From Candidatus Peribacteria bacterium (lineage in GTDB: Bacteria; Patescibacteria; JAEDAM01; Absconditabacterales; Absconditicoccaceae), in NCBI GenBank assembly GCA_031280545.1, contig JAITGP010000003.1, positions 1 through 38,919 of the forward strand: 38,919 bases of DNA. The letters run 5' to 3'. The notes beneath the pieces are model-generated. The model saw only the letters and a program-made list of their open reading frames with translations. It was not told where the DNA came from and did not search any database. Shown here piece after piece: positions 1 through 11,000 of the stretch (position 1 is its first letter; each line of letters begins with the position of its first letter). A program made the position numbers and the translations under genes.

Positions 1-120
1 TATGCTAGACATCTCCAAGCACTCAAAAAAGCCGGTATTATGAACTTTATCTCTAATCCTGATATGCTGGAACTCAGAGGAAATATCCTCTTGATGCTCC
101 GAAAAAGTGTGGTGAGGTAG
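1..120 (+). CDS. 3' end of an unidentified gene (39 residues visible)
   Basis: Frame 1 is open from the window edge to a TAG at 118-120 and encodes YARHLQALKKAGIMNF and a further 23 residues. The HLQALKKAGI stretch faintly resembles the recognition helix of ArsR/TrmB-type winged-helix proteins, but this is too short to assign a family. The minus-strand tRNA-Cys terminator lies just downstream and its hairpin could also serve this gene. The gene starts outside the window, so its length, start and function are unknown. Confidence 0.5.
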   Translation, partial: YARHLQALKKAGIMNFISNPDMLELRGNILLMLRKSVVR

Positions 121-132
121 TTTCTATAATAC

Positions 133-158
133 AAAAAAAACCAGATTTTCATCTGGAT
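133..158 (-). terminator. Rho-independent terminator of tRNA-Cys
   Basis: Read on the minus strand this is a perfect 6-bp stem CCAGAT/ATCTGG closed by a GAAA tetraloop and followed by eight T. It lies about 50 nt beyond the 3' end of the tRNA-Cys gene, in the right orientation to end its transcript. Confidence 0.85.
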
Positions 159-208
159 TTCTCGTACGGAACAGATTTGGTTATCTCTTAGCTCAGACAG
201 AAACAGTT

Positions 209-282
209 AGGCACCTGTGGGATTCGAACCCACGAGCCAAGGTTTTGCAGACCCGTACAATAGACCACTCTGTCAAGGTGCC
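209..282 (-). tRNA. tRNA-Cys (anticodon GCA)
   Basis: The minus strand gives a full cloverleaf. The acceptor stem GGCACCT pairs perfectly with AGGTGCC. The D stem is ACAG/TTGT, the anticodon loop is CTGCAAA (anticodon GCA) and the T arm is GTGGG-TTCGAAT-CCCAC. The unpaired base after the acceptor stem is U, the expected discriminator of tRNA-Cys. CCA is not encoded, so it must be added after transcription. The outermost anticodon-stem pair looks mismatched (C-U). The gene has its own promoter (299-326) and terminator (133-158), so it is a single-gene unit divergent from dnaJ. Confidence 0.95.
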
Positions 283-298
283 ACTGCATGGTAATGTG

Positions 299-326
299 GG
301 TATAAGGAAATTAGATATAAAATCAA
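299..326 (-). promoter_or_regulatory. Promoter of tRNA-Cys
   Basis: On the minus strand: TTGATT (321-326), a 16-bp spacer, then TATACC (299-304). The start of transcription would fall about 10 nt before the first tRNA base. The geometry matches the other promoters in the window. Confidence 0.65.
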
Positions 327-352
327 GCGAAATCTTTTTGTCTAATTTTAAA

Positions 353-380
353 TTGAAATCAGACTTTTTTTTCCTATACT
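353..380 (+). promoter_or_regulatory. Promoter of dnaJ
   Basis: TTGAAA (353-358), a 16-bp spacer and TATACT (375-380), predicting a leader of about 39 nt before the dnaJ ATG. No CIRCE-type heat-shock operator is visible around it, so any stress control would need another signal. Confidence 0.7.
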
Positions 381-425
381 ATCACGTACACGAAAAAAGT
401 GCTATTTATTTATTATGTATATCCC

Positions 426-1511
426 ATGGATTTTGATCCAAAAAAAGACTATTATGCCCTACTCGGAGTTAGTGAAACTGCTACGATTGATGAAATAAAA
501 AAAGCTTTTAGAAAGCTGGCGGTAAAACATCATCCTGATAGAGAAGGGGGAAATAAAGAAAAATTTCAGGAAATTAATGAAGCTCACGGAGTACTTTCTG
601 ACGAGAAAAAAAGACAACAATACGATATGTATCGTAAAGGAGGGTTTTGAGGTTTTGGTGCTGGTGGAGCTGGATTCGATTTTGGAAATGGAGGATTTGG
701 CTGAGCGAGTGTAGATTTTGGCGATTTAGGAGATTTGATCGGAAATATTTTTGGTGGAGGATTTTGAGGTGGTTTTGGAAGTGCAAGTGGAGGAAGTTCG
801 AGAGTAGCCAAGGGAGAAGATTTGAAAAAAATTATAGAAATCAGTTTTGAAGAATCTTTTTTGGGTACAGAAAAAAAAATCAGTTATTCAAAGCTTCAAA
901 AAGTGGAGTGAGTAAAAGAAGAAGCGTGTAAAGACTGTGGTGGAAGAGGAAGGGTATCTCAGCAAGTGCAGACAATGTTCGGGGTAATGCAGACTCAAGT
1001 TGCTTGTCCAACCTGTCAGGGATTTGGGAAAATTTTCACCAAGGAGGGAAAACGTTTGGGAAATGGAGGATTGGTTGAGACGAAAGTAAGCTTGGAAATT
1101 AAGATACCTGCGGGAATCAAAGACGACGCATATCTTAAGTATGCAGGAAAAGGAAATGCAGGTGTAGGAGATGCTCCTGAAGGAGATTTGTATCTGAAAA
1201 TTCGCGTAATTCCGAGTACTAAATATCAAAGAAAGGGTGAAGATTTGTATGTGCATGTGGACGTTTCCCTTTTTGATTTGGTACTTGGTGGAGAAATTGA
1301 GATTTCTCATCCTGAGGGGAAAATGCAGGTAAAAATACCGAAAGGTACTCAGATCGGAGATAAAATTAAAGTGAATGGAAAAGGTTTTGGATCAAAGGGA
1401 TTATTTCAGAGTAAGGGAGATTTGTATGTAGAAACAAAAATCGCTATCCCTAAAAAGCTGAGTAAAGAGGAAGAAAAATTGTGGAAAGAGTTGCAGGAAG
1501 CCGGGAGATAG
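426..1511 (+). CDS. dnaJ: DnaJ (Hsp40) co-chaperone with a single zinc centre
   Basis: 361 residues, cytoplasmic, expected to deliver unfolded clients to DnaK and stimulate its ATPase. The J domain (about 1-70) starts [12 protein letters not shown] and carries the catalytic HPD in [10 protein letters not shown] Gly/Phe-rich linker (about 72-130) follows; three of its glycines are UGA (648-650, 702-704, 765-767), and a fourth UGA is at 909-911. The cysteine-rich region is reduced to two CxxCxGxG motifs ([16 protein letters not shown]) instead of four. They correspond to motifs 2 and 3, zinc centre II; centre I is absent. The C-terminal substrate-binding domain ([11 protein letters not shown] onward) is intact. 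ATG 426 is chosen because the J domain begins immediately after it. No dnaK or grpE is adjacent. Confidence 0.95.
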
Positions 1512-1704
1512 AGGCGTTGTATAGGGGGTAGTATGGGATGGTAAGGGACAGGTCTTGTACCTGCTACGCCTCCCTATCCGACAGCCCGGATCCAAGCCCC
1601 CTTAGCAGGAGGAAACGTAACTTATGTTTAATGTGGCGATATGGTGGCTTAGCTCTCTATCAAAGGAGGAATACGTCTAGTAAGGAATACTCCGTAAGGT
1701 TACT
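1512..1704. ncRNA. GC-rich segment with multiple complementary blocks; possible structured RNA
   Basis: This gap between dnaJ and the CYTH locus is much richer in G and C than its surroundings, especially 1511-1620, and encodes no credible protein. Complementary blocks include GAGGCGT (1511-1517) with ACGCCTC (1566-1572), AGGGGG (1523-1528) with CCCCCT (1597-1602), CCTGCTA (1560-1566) with TAGCAGG (1603-1609), and CAGGT with ACCTG around 1549-1563. The first two cross as a pseudoknot and the third competes with the first, so alternative folds are possible. I compared it by eye with SRP RNA, RNase P RNA, tmRNA, 6S and 5S rRNA and found none of their signatures. Strand and identity are unknown; it could instead be degraded foreign DNA. 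Confidence 0.4.
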
Positions 1705-2205
1705 TTATCTCAATCTCAGTAAATCAAAATAAGACTCCTCCTTTCCTTCTTCTGGAGTCAATCAGAGCTTTTTATAGAGTCCCTCAATATTTGCTTCCAT
1801 GCCATCTTGAAGTCTGACTTCTATAAAGTTTCTTTTTCCTTCTTGGATCTGATCCAAAGAAAAGATAATCCCTTGCAAGGTAAAAATATCTCTTTTTTTG
1901 CTGATTGTTTTAGCGATTTCCCCGTAGTGTTGAGTAAGGAGGTTTTTGGTTTCTTCATCAATTTCAAATTCTAATTTACATTTTTTTCCATCATCTCCTT
2001 TAGGACCCTTATATCCAAAAATCAGATTATCACCTTCTTTTCTGATTCTCACAAACTCTTTTCCACTTTTGGAAGGATAGTAGTAATCGGTTTGTTGGGT
2101 GCTAGCAAGTTTTTCAGCTCAGAGTTTTCTCAAAGTATCTAGATTGATTTCCTTTTTAAATTTAATTTGGTGTTCGTGAGATTTGGCATTTGCGGATTCT
2201 CGGTT
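1705..2205 (-). pseudogene. Second CYTH domain, out of frame with the upstream CYTH gene
   Basis: The minus strand is open from 2205 to a TAA at 1705 and reads as a CYTH (triphosphate tunnel) domain: HEHQIKFKKEI resembles the first strand with its ExExK signature, then LDTLRKLGAEKL, YYYPSKSGKEFVRIR, and further basic and acidic strands. Two UGA codons are read as Gly. There is no ATG, GTG or TTG before the domain starts; the GTG at 2052 would cut off the first third. The preceding gene ends in another frame at 2139, and a -1 shift in the overlap (2139-2205) joins the two. It is therefore either the 3' half of a tandem CYTH protein broken by a one-base loss (mutation or assembly error) or a product of frameshifting. 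Confidence 0.65.
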
Positions 2206-2924
2206 CTACGAATGATTTCTTGAATCCCCTGTCTTACATCAAATTTTTCTATACTGTTGATTTCCTTGATTCCGGTAAGGGCTTGTTGTTCTATATTTTG
2301 ACGTTTAGCTTCTTTAGCTATGGAGAGATTTACATTTGCGTAGCCTCTTTTTCCACTTACCTCTTCACCAAACCATTCAGGAACAGAAAAAGAAGTCAGA
2401 CTTTCCTCATCTTCAAATTCCACTTCTACGACTTGGAGTCCATTGGGATAACGATCTAGCTCTGCGATATGTCCATCAGTTAGCGGTATAGCAGAGCGAT
2501 TTTTGGTGATACTAGTGCTAGCGAGAGGAAGCAGAGCTTGAAAATTTTCTGGAGAAAGGGAAATCTCAATTTCGGTTCTGATAGTGCCAGTACCTCTTTT
2601 GATAGTGAGAATATGTTGGCTTCCTTTTTGTCTGATTCTGATTTCTGGATTTTGAGTGAAAAGATAGTGCTGTTGGACGATAGTAGTGGGATATTTAGAA
2701 AAATGATCTGGTAAAGTTTTGATGAGAAATTTTCTTTCACGCTCTTGGAAGCTAGACTGGCTATTGTTTGTTTCTTGGAGCAAGACTTCTTTTTGCTCTG
2801 GAGGAAGGGTATTTAGAATATTTCTGAGTAGAGTATACTTTTCCTCATAGATTTCCTGAGGGAAAAGCTCAAAGATTGGCATAGATGTAGGGAGATTTGA
2901 TACAGGAGTAGAAAGATTCTTCAT
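2139..2924 (-). CDS. CYTH-domain protein (triphosphate tunnel metalloenzyme family)
   Basis: 261 residues. After a 55-residue leader comes ERERKFLIKTLP, matching the ExExK metal/triphosphate signature of CYTH enzymes. Alternating basic and acidic strands follow (EIRIRQKG, LTIKRGTGTIRTEIEISL, HIAELDRYPNGLQVVEVEFEDEE), as in a beta-tunnel hydrolase. CYTH proteins act on inorganic or nucleoside triphosphates; the substrate cannot be read here. The C-terminal tail after about residue 200 is predicted helical linker and ends at a TAG just where a second CYTH domain begins in the -1 frame. ATG 2924 fits the promoter at 2970-2997 (leader near 40 nt). Confidence 0.75.
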   Translation of the reverse strand: MKNLSTPVSNLPTSMPIFELFPQEIYEEKYTLLRNILNTLPPEQKEVLLQETNNSQSSFQERERKFLIKTLPDHFSKYPTTIVQQHYLFTQNPEIRIRQKGSQHILTIKRGTGTIRTEIEISLSPENFQALLPLASTSITKNRSAIPLTDGHIAELDRYPNGLQVVEVEFEDEESLTSFSVPEWFGEEVSGKRGYANVNLSIAKEAKRQNIEQQALTGIKEINSIEKFDVRQGIQEIIRRTENPQMPNLTNTKLNLKRKSI

Positions 2925-2969
2925 AAGTGGTAAAGCAAAAAGTAAAACCCTTTAGGAGATCATTCTTGT

Positions 2970-2997
2970 AATATACAGAATCAATATAATAAGTCAA
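2970..2997 (-). promoter_or_regulatory. Promoter of the CYTH locus
   Basis: On the minus strand: TTGACT (2992-2997), a 16-bp spacer, then TATATT (2970-2975), upstream of the ATG at 2924. Confidence 0.65.
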
Positions 2998-3060
2998 TAC
3001 ATAAATTATTTTGTTTTCTGAAATCGTGGAATATTCCTCTCATCTAGCAGAAATTTTCCC

Positions 3061-3088
3061 TTGCTTTTCTCTCTATTTTTAATAGATT
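3061..3088 (+). promoter_or_regulatory. Promoter of gyrB
   Basis: TTGCTT (3061-3066), a 16-bp spacer, then TAGATT (3083-3088). The predicted leader is about 23 nt, A/U-rich and without a Shine-Dalgarno sequence. Confidence 0.5.
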
Positions 3089-3117
3089 TAAGCGGTTAAA
3101 AATGACTCTTTTTTATT

Positions 3118-5058
<1,941 letters not shown>

Positions 5059-5071
5059 AAAATTTTCTCAG

Positions 5072-5100
5072 AAAAGTAGGTGTATTCCTGCTTTTTTGTT
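5072..5100 (+). terminator. Rho-independent terminator of gyrB
   Basis: Stem AAAAGTAGG / CCTGCTTTT (nine pairs, one a T-G wobble) around a six-base loop, running into a T tract, 14 nt after the gyrB stop. Confidence 0.8.
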
Positions 5101-5170
5101 TTGTCGTATTGATTTTCCTCCGATGAGATAGTTTTTTTGTATCTTTGTGATGAGATTTTTTTATTATCTC

Positions 5171-5198
5171 TTGCATTTTATTATTTTTTGACTATATA
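5171..5198 (+). promoter_or_regulatory. Promoter of the comM-type gene
   Basis: TTGCAT (5171-5176), a 16-bp spacer, then TATATA (5193-5198). Its position leaves only a few nucleotides before ATG 5209 but a normal leader of about 22 nt before ATG 5227, which supports the latter start. Confidence 0.5.
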
Positions 5199-5226
5199 TC
5201 ACTTATTTATGACAAAGCATATTACT

Positions 5227-6774
5227 ATGGTACAGATTATAAAAACTTTTACAAATATAGGATTAATTGGACATGAGATCCATATTGAAGTGGATTCTAG
5301 TAAGGCTCTACCGACTATTGAAATCATTGGATTGGCAGATATTATGATCAAAGAAGCCAAAGAACGTATTCGTGGGACTTTCAGAAATTGTAATATTAGA
5401 CTGCCCAATCTCAAGTTTATCCTCAATTTGGCACCAAGCGATATCAGGAAAGTGGGAACATGATTTGATCTTCCAATGGCGTTATCGCTTTTATTACTCA
5501 TCCAAGAAGGAAATTTTCTTCACAAGGATAAAGTGGAAAACGGACTGTTTTTTGGGGAGTTGGGATTGGATGGTAGCGTAAAAAGAATTAATGGATTGCT
5601 CCCTTGTGTGCTTTCTGCTAAGAAAAAAGGATGGAAAGAATTTTTTATTCCAAAAGAAAATCTCTTTGAGCTTGAGTATATTCCAGACATTTCTGTGTAT
5701 CCTATTGAACACTTTTCTGATTTGATGGGATATTTTGTACTTGGAAAGGAGTTGCCACATCTTGCGGTACCCAAGGATATTCATACTCTTTCCGATTTTC
5801 AGTTAGTCGAAAATGATTTCCAGTACATTAAAGGACAAATTTTTGCTAAGAGAGCGTTGGCGATCGCTACAGCAGGATTTCACAATGCGTTGATGATCGG
5901 AGCACCAGGAAGTGGAAAGACGATGATGAGTAAAGCAATGCAGAGCATTTTACCACCGTTGGATTTTTCGGAAATCCTTGAAGTGAGTCAGATTTATTCT
6001 GTAGTGGGAAAACTTAATAAAGATTTGCCTTTGATTACACGTAGACCTTTTAGGCAGATTCATCATACGGCTTCGAGATTTTCTATCATTGGAGGAGGGA
6101 GCCAACTCACCCCTGGGGAAGTTTCTCTTGCCCATAAGTGAATCCTTTTTTTCGATGAATTAACGGAATTTTCTAGGGAGACTTTAGAAGTCCTACGTCA
6201 GCCTCTGGAGGAAAGGTCGGTGACGATTTCGAGGGTATCGTGAACAGTGGAGTATCCAGCGAATTTTATGTTTATTGCCTCTATGAATCCCTGTAAATGT
6301 GGGTACTACAAAGATAAACACAAAGCCTGTTCGTGTTCGGCAATGGATATCAAAAGGTATCAAAATAAGATTTCTGGACCTCTGTTAGACAGGATTGATA
6401 TTATTTTGGAAGTACCGAGAGAAAACATTGATACCATTCTTGAACATCAAGTAGGGGAAAATTCTGAGAATCTGAGAGCAAAGGTGGTTTCTGCATGGAA
6501 AATCCAGCAGGAGAGATTCAAAGGCTTGCCTTTGCATGCAAATGCTCACATGACAGCAAAGGAATTACAGGAAATTATTCCGTTGACGAGTGAATGTAAA
6601 GATTTTCTTTCTCAGGCTTCTACTACTTTGAATTTATCAGGGAGAGTGGTACATAGGACGATTAAGCTTGCCAGGACTATCGCGGATATGCAAGCTGAGG
6701 AACAAGTGTTGGTGAAACATTTAGCGGAAGCGATTCAGTATAGGAGCAAGACGATGTTTATCGATGAAGAGTAG
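5227..6774 (+). CDS. comM: ComM/YifB family AAA+ ATPase (Mg-chelatase-like)
   Basis: 515 residues, about the usual family length. ComM is a hexameric helicase that promotes branch migration when imported DNA is integrated during natural transformation. An N-terminal LonC-like domain ([27 protein letters not shown]) precedes the AAA core: Walker A GAPGSGKT, Walker [11 protein letters not shown], then the cysteine-rich insert [17 protein letters not shown] and [11 protein letters not shown]. Three UGA codons (5461-5463, 6139-6141, 6241-6243) are read as glycine, one of them directly before Walker B. ATG 5227 is preferred over 5209 because family members start right at this strand and the promoter fits. 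The stop lies 12 nt from that of the convergent LRR gene. Orthology to ComM rather than a YifB of other function is not certain. Confidence 0.88.
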
Positions 6775-6786
6775 GGATTTTATATC

Positions 6787-8553
6787 CTATTTTGCACTTC
6801 TCATCAACATGAGCCACACCCATTGTCTGAGTTCAATTCTTTCTTCTGGATTGTCGATTTGGGTGATGATTCCTTTTTCTTTTAAAGCTTGCAAGTGGGA
6901 TGAATAATACGTTTCTCCGTTATTGTACTTTTCTCCATAAAACATTCTGGAGAGTACGGTTCCAAATTCAGCTCTGCTAACTTCTTTATTAGGCATAAAG
7001 TCAGGGATAGGAGTAGTATCAGGATTAACTCCCATGATATCGAGTTGACAAGCGAAAATCATATACTGTTTGAGTTCTTCAGTTTCATTTGTGATACTTT
7101 CAGAAAAGAGGGAGCAGTCTTTGGTGGTATCGGGAGTTTTTCAGAGAACATTGAGAGCATAGTTGACTACGATTTTAGCGAGATGCCCACGAATAACGGT
7201 ACCTTGAGGGTCAGCAGAAGCTAGTGGTGCGAGGGTGGTAATGTCGTGGGAGTAGGCGAATTGGTAGGCGGATAATATTTCATTGGAGAATGTCGGAGAA
7301 TTATCCCCTGAGAATTCCAGAGAATTATTGTCCTGTTTTCATTCTCCGATATTCTCTGGTTCTCAATTCTCTGAAGTTTTACTTTCACATTCTCCATCAT
7401 AGTAGCTTGGACTGAAATCGCCGTTAGGACAGACGTCTTTTTTGAGACTACTACCTCCTCATCAATTGCTAGGGACAGGAGTTGGTTCTGGAGCAGGTAG
7501 ACAATGATTTTGTGTCAATCTCCATCACGAACCAATCAAACTTTTGGAAATATTAAGCATATTTTCTCAAGAAAATGGTCTTTCTACTGCATTACTATCA
7601 ACCCAATTCCCAATAGCTCCTGTTAAATCTATATTGAAACAATTATTAGAAACAAAAATATTTTCATTGATAGAAGTCCGATTTTTAAACCCTTCTGGTA
7701 TATCTCCACTCAGCATATTATTTTGTACATTAAAGCCAAATGTTTGAAATCCTGTTCCCAGCCAATTTTCATATGTTGTAGGGATAGTCCCATAAAGCTG
7801 ATTATTTCAAATTTCAAATCTCATTATCCCTGTCCAATTTCCATAACTTTCAGGTAATTTTCAGGTCAATTTATTATTATTTGCTGTTAAACTTTTTAAG
7901 TTCCAATCTCAATATTCAGGAGGTAATTCTCCCTCGAAATTATTATTCTCTATAAGAAAACTATTTATCGTTGTCCACTTCCTATATGCTGGAGGAAGAG
8001 TTCCTGTAAATTTATTAGCCCAAATACCAAAAAGACCTATATTTTCCCATTCCGAAAGTTCCGGTGGTAATTCTCAATTTAGTCCATTATATGTGACATA
8101 AATCGTTGTTATCTTTTTCCAATTTTTTAATTCTTTTGGGAAAGTCCCGACTAAATTAGGATTACCATTGATACGGAATTCATTTTGCATTTCGGTTAGG
8201 TTTCATAAACTTGGATTGAGTATTCAGCTAAGATTATTGTTGGAGAGACGATCATTTCCTCACATTGCTACTACGTGTCCTGTTTGAACACCAATCCCCC
8301 ACCAATCACCTGCTTTTGTTCCTGTAAGTCGTCACTTCTTTCCAGCTTCTCCAGCCCATCCGGAGTATCCTTTTACCCACCCATCTCCGTTGGTAGAATA
8401 GTAAAAATCTACTAATGCCTCACATTCAATCTCTGGAATGTCGTTTACTCCTGAAATAGGATTACAAGGAGTGTAATCGTTGCTAGCAAATACTCCTCAA
8501 TTTCCTAGACATAGCAACCCTATTGCTACTACTCAAAATAAAAATTTTTTCAT
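6787..8553 (-). CDS. Secreted leucine-rich-repeat protein with SLH-like C terminus
   Basis: 588 residues, visible only when UGA is read as Gly: about 17 UGA codons, including two in tandem, otherwise cut it into fragments. The N terminus MKKFLFGVVAIGLLCLG is a signal peptide, with cleavage likely near VFAS. A region rich in Trp and Gly (about 40-110) leads into plant-type LRRs of the form NxLxGxLPxxYxxW (about 115-330), ending in a cysteine-containing cap. A low-complexity linker (about 350-420) follows, then a C-terminal part (AYQFAYSHDITTLAP, VIRGHLAKIVVNYAL, VSRAEFGTVLSRMFYG) that resembles S-layer-homology modules. The likely role is surface display or adhesion. ligA, transcribed in the same direction, is closed off upstream by the terminator at 8601-8626, so this gene needs its own promoter; I could not define one. 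Confidence 0.8.
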
Positions 8554-8600
8554 CTTTAAGACTGGTAAAAGAATAAAAATCGATTAGGTATCTTGAAAAT

Positions 8601-8626
8601 AAAAAAAGACACCATAACCGTGGTGC
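8601..8626 (-). terminator. Rho-independent terminator downstream of ligA
   Basis: On the minus strand a six-pair stem (GCACCA / TGGTGT, with one wobble) encloses a six-base loop and is followed by seven T. It lies about 180 nt beyond the ligA stop and before the LRR gene. Confidence 0.75.
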
Positions 8627-8759
8627 CATAACTACAACTGCAACTTTAGTGATAAAATTACAACCCAGTATCCACGACTATGATGTCGCTTGTATGGATT
8701 ATATTATATCACTAAAATCACAGGATACTTTCCGTCGCAGTTTTTGGTGTAATTATGGC
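8625..8759. repeat. Imperfect long inverted repeat in the ligA 3' region
   Basis: The 5' arm starting GCCATAACTACA (8625) matches the reverse complement of the 3' arm ending TGTAATTATGGC (8759). Further in, TTTAGTGATA (8645-8654) pairs exactly with TATCACTAAA (8707-8716). One arm carries about 25 extra bases, which contain a local palindrome. The whole 135-nt block could fold into one long bulged hairpin when transcribed from either strand. No protein is encoded. It may be a small non-autonomous mobile element, an RNA gene or a 3' UTR structure of ligA. Confidence 0.55.
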
Positions 8760-8808
8760 GATTTCAATTTAGCTATTCAGAGAGAAATTGCAAATGAAAA
8801 AACTTCGC

Positions 8809-10968
8809 TTAGAAAAGTCCTTCTTGTTTGATGGTGTGGACAATAGGTTTCGGTTTGACGTGTAACTGTAGTTCTCCAAGCGGAGGAAAGCTTTTTACGA
8901 TCTCCTCTCGATTACTATAGGTTTGGAGATGGTATTCTTCAGCTTTTTGAGCTTTATTTCCTGCTTCTTCTCCAATAAAAACAAAGGAGGTTTGCTTAGT
9001 TGGTACCATATGAAATGCATATCAAAGTTTTTCTAATACTTCTATGATCTGCTCTTTGGGAAAAGGGAATCTTCCCGTGAGGGAAAAACTTCCTGAAGTC
9101 CCTTTTTTTCCCTCGAAAGTGTCCACTGCTGAGAAATTTAATCCATAACTTTGGAGTTGTTCCAATAAAGCTTGTGTCTGAGCATTAGAAAAAAAATTCT
9201 GTAGGGTAATGATGATTTTTTCTCCAACACCAAATAGGGTGTCCATTTTTTCGGGATCGGTCAAAAGGGATTGTATTTTGGTTAGGGAATCAGCTTTTTC
9301 TGTTTTGAGAAACTCTGTGATGTCTTGAGCCGTTTTTATACCAATGTGGGGGATTCCCAGAGCATTGAGGAGTCTTCGGAAGGGTTGTTTTTTGGAAGCT
9401 TTGATTCCTTTGGTGATTTCATAAATTTTTCTATCGCCAAACCCTGGAAATTTTCTGAGTAATACTCGTAATTTTGGGTCCTCCAAGGTGTAGAGATCGG
9501 CAACATTATGTAATAATCCTCTCTTGACGAGTGTTTCTATGATGTTTTCTCCGAGGCCTTGAACATCCATAGCATTTTTACTGACGAAGTGCAGAATTTT
9601 TTCTTTAACTTGAGCTGGACAATTGGGATTGGTACAGTAGTAATGAATGTCGATATTGATAATAGGGGCTTGGCAGGAAGGACAAAATAGTGGTGGTTCA
9701 ATCAATTCTTCAGTTCCATTTCTACGATTTTTTATTACGCTCGTGATATAAGGTATTACTTCTCAGCTTCTTTGGATTCGAATAAAGTCTGATTTTTTAA
9801 TCTCTTTTTCCTTGATAAAATCAAAATTGTGAAGGCTGACTCTCGAAATTTCTGCACCAGAAAGCTTCACAGGCTCAAGATTAGCCACTGGCGTGATGAT
9901 CCCACTTCTTCCGACCTGAAAATCTACAGAAAGAATTTGGGTACTTGCCTGTTCCGCAGGGAACTTGTAGGCAATGGCTCGGCGAGGATGATGATTGGTA
10001 GAACCAAGAAGAGAGCGTGATTTTTTATCAAGGAGTTTGATCACTAGTCCATCGAAATCAAAATCTTTCTGGTTGAGTTGGGTTTTTGTTTCAGGATCCA
10101 GACAGATTTTTTGTATAGTTTGGATGGAGTTTGGCTGTTTTTCTAGATTAACATTAGGAAAATTAAAAGCAGAAATATCGTACTCCTGTGCATCTTTTTC
10201 ACTATTCCCTACTGAGAGGATGTCATAGACAAAGCAAACCAACCCTCTTTTTGCTACTTCTCCGCTGTCGAGAAGTTTGATACTTCCAGCGGTGGCATTT
10301 CTAGTATTGGCAAACACTTCTTTTCCCTCTTTTTCTCTCTGGAGATTGAGCTCTTTTCGGACAGATTTTGGCATCATGATTTCTCCACGGACAGAAAAAA
10401 ACTCTGGGACTTCAGCTCCTTTTAATATCTTGGGGAGATTTTGGATGGTTTGTACGTTGGTGGTAATATCTTCTCCAGTGATTCCATCTCCACGCGTGAT
10501 AGCTTTGGTTAGTCTCCCATTTTCATAGATGAGCTCTACAGAAACTCCATCATACTTGGGTTCAATAGTATAGAGAGGGCTGGGTAATCAGTTTTTTGTA
10601 AGCAATTTTTGGACTCTTTCATCGAATTCTACTAGATCTGACGTAGAGTAGCTGTTCTCCAGAGAGAGAAGAGGGATAGTGTGATCAGCTTTTTCAAAGC
10701 CTTCTGCAATTTGTCCGATAAGAGACTGAGTAGGAGAATTACTTGAGATTAAGTAGGGAAATTCCTCTTCAATTCTCTCTAAAAAGTCAAAAAGCTGATC
10801 ATATTCTCCATCGGAGATGATGGGTTTGGTTTGTACGTAGTAGAAATGATTGTGTTGGGTGAGATTATCAATTAAGTCCTGATAGAGCTCGGAGATATTT
10901 GGTAAGGTAGCAATATCTTTTGTAGTACTAAGGGTTTGGAGATGTTGAGTTTGCTCGGAGAGGGACAT
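8809..10968 (-). CDS. ligA: NAD-dependent DNA ligase
   Basis: 719 residues; seals nicks in replication and repair using NAD. Domains in order: Ia (about 25-75, YYVQTKPIISDGEYDQLF), adenylation domain with nucleophile Lys138 in EPKYDGVS, OB fold, Cys4 zinc finger (CPSCQAPI...CTNPNCPAQ), helix-hairpin-helix repeats (GFGDRKIYEI, LGIPHIGIKTA) and a C-terminal BRCT domain. Three UGA codons (10588-10590, 9763-9765, 9022-9024) encode glycine, one at the conserved RSGEVIP position. The codon at 9979-9981 is CGA where the near-invariant Trp of PRWAIAYKFPAE belongs (residue 330). A TATACT -10 lies 27-33 nt before the start, and a terminator lies downstream at 8601-8626. Confidence 0.97.
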
Positions 10969-11000
10969 TGATTTTATGCAGGGAGGATAAAATTTCTTTC

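Noticed and set aside
1538..1732. Plus-strand frame of 64 codons after dnaJ
   Set aside because: It starts in the GC-rich structured block, has no protein-like pattern and overlaps the CYTH 3' end; several frames are open here simply because of composition.
2145..2160. Programmed -1 frameshift at T-TTA-AAA as the main explanation for the CYTH locus
   Set aside because: The second domain's first strand is encoded upstream of the slip site in the -1 frame, so slippage there would lose it; a one-base loss fits better, though it is not excluded.
8649..8831. 60-codon plus-strand frame in the ligA 3' region
   Set aside because: It lies across the inverted repeat and overlaps the ligA end; it looks like a by-product of the palindrome.
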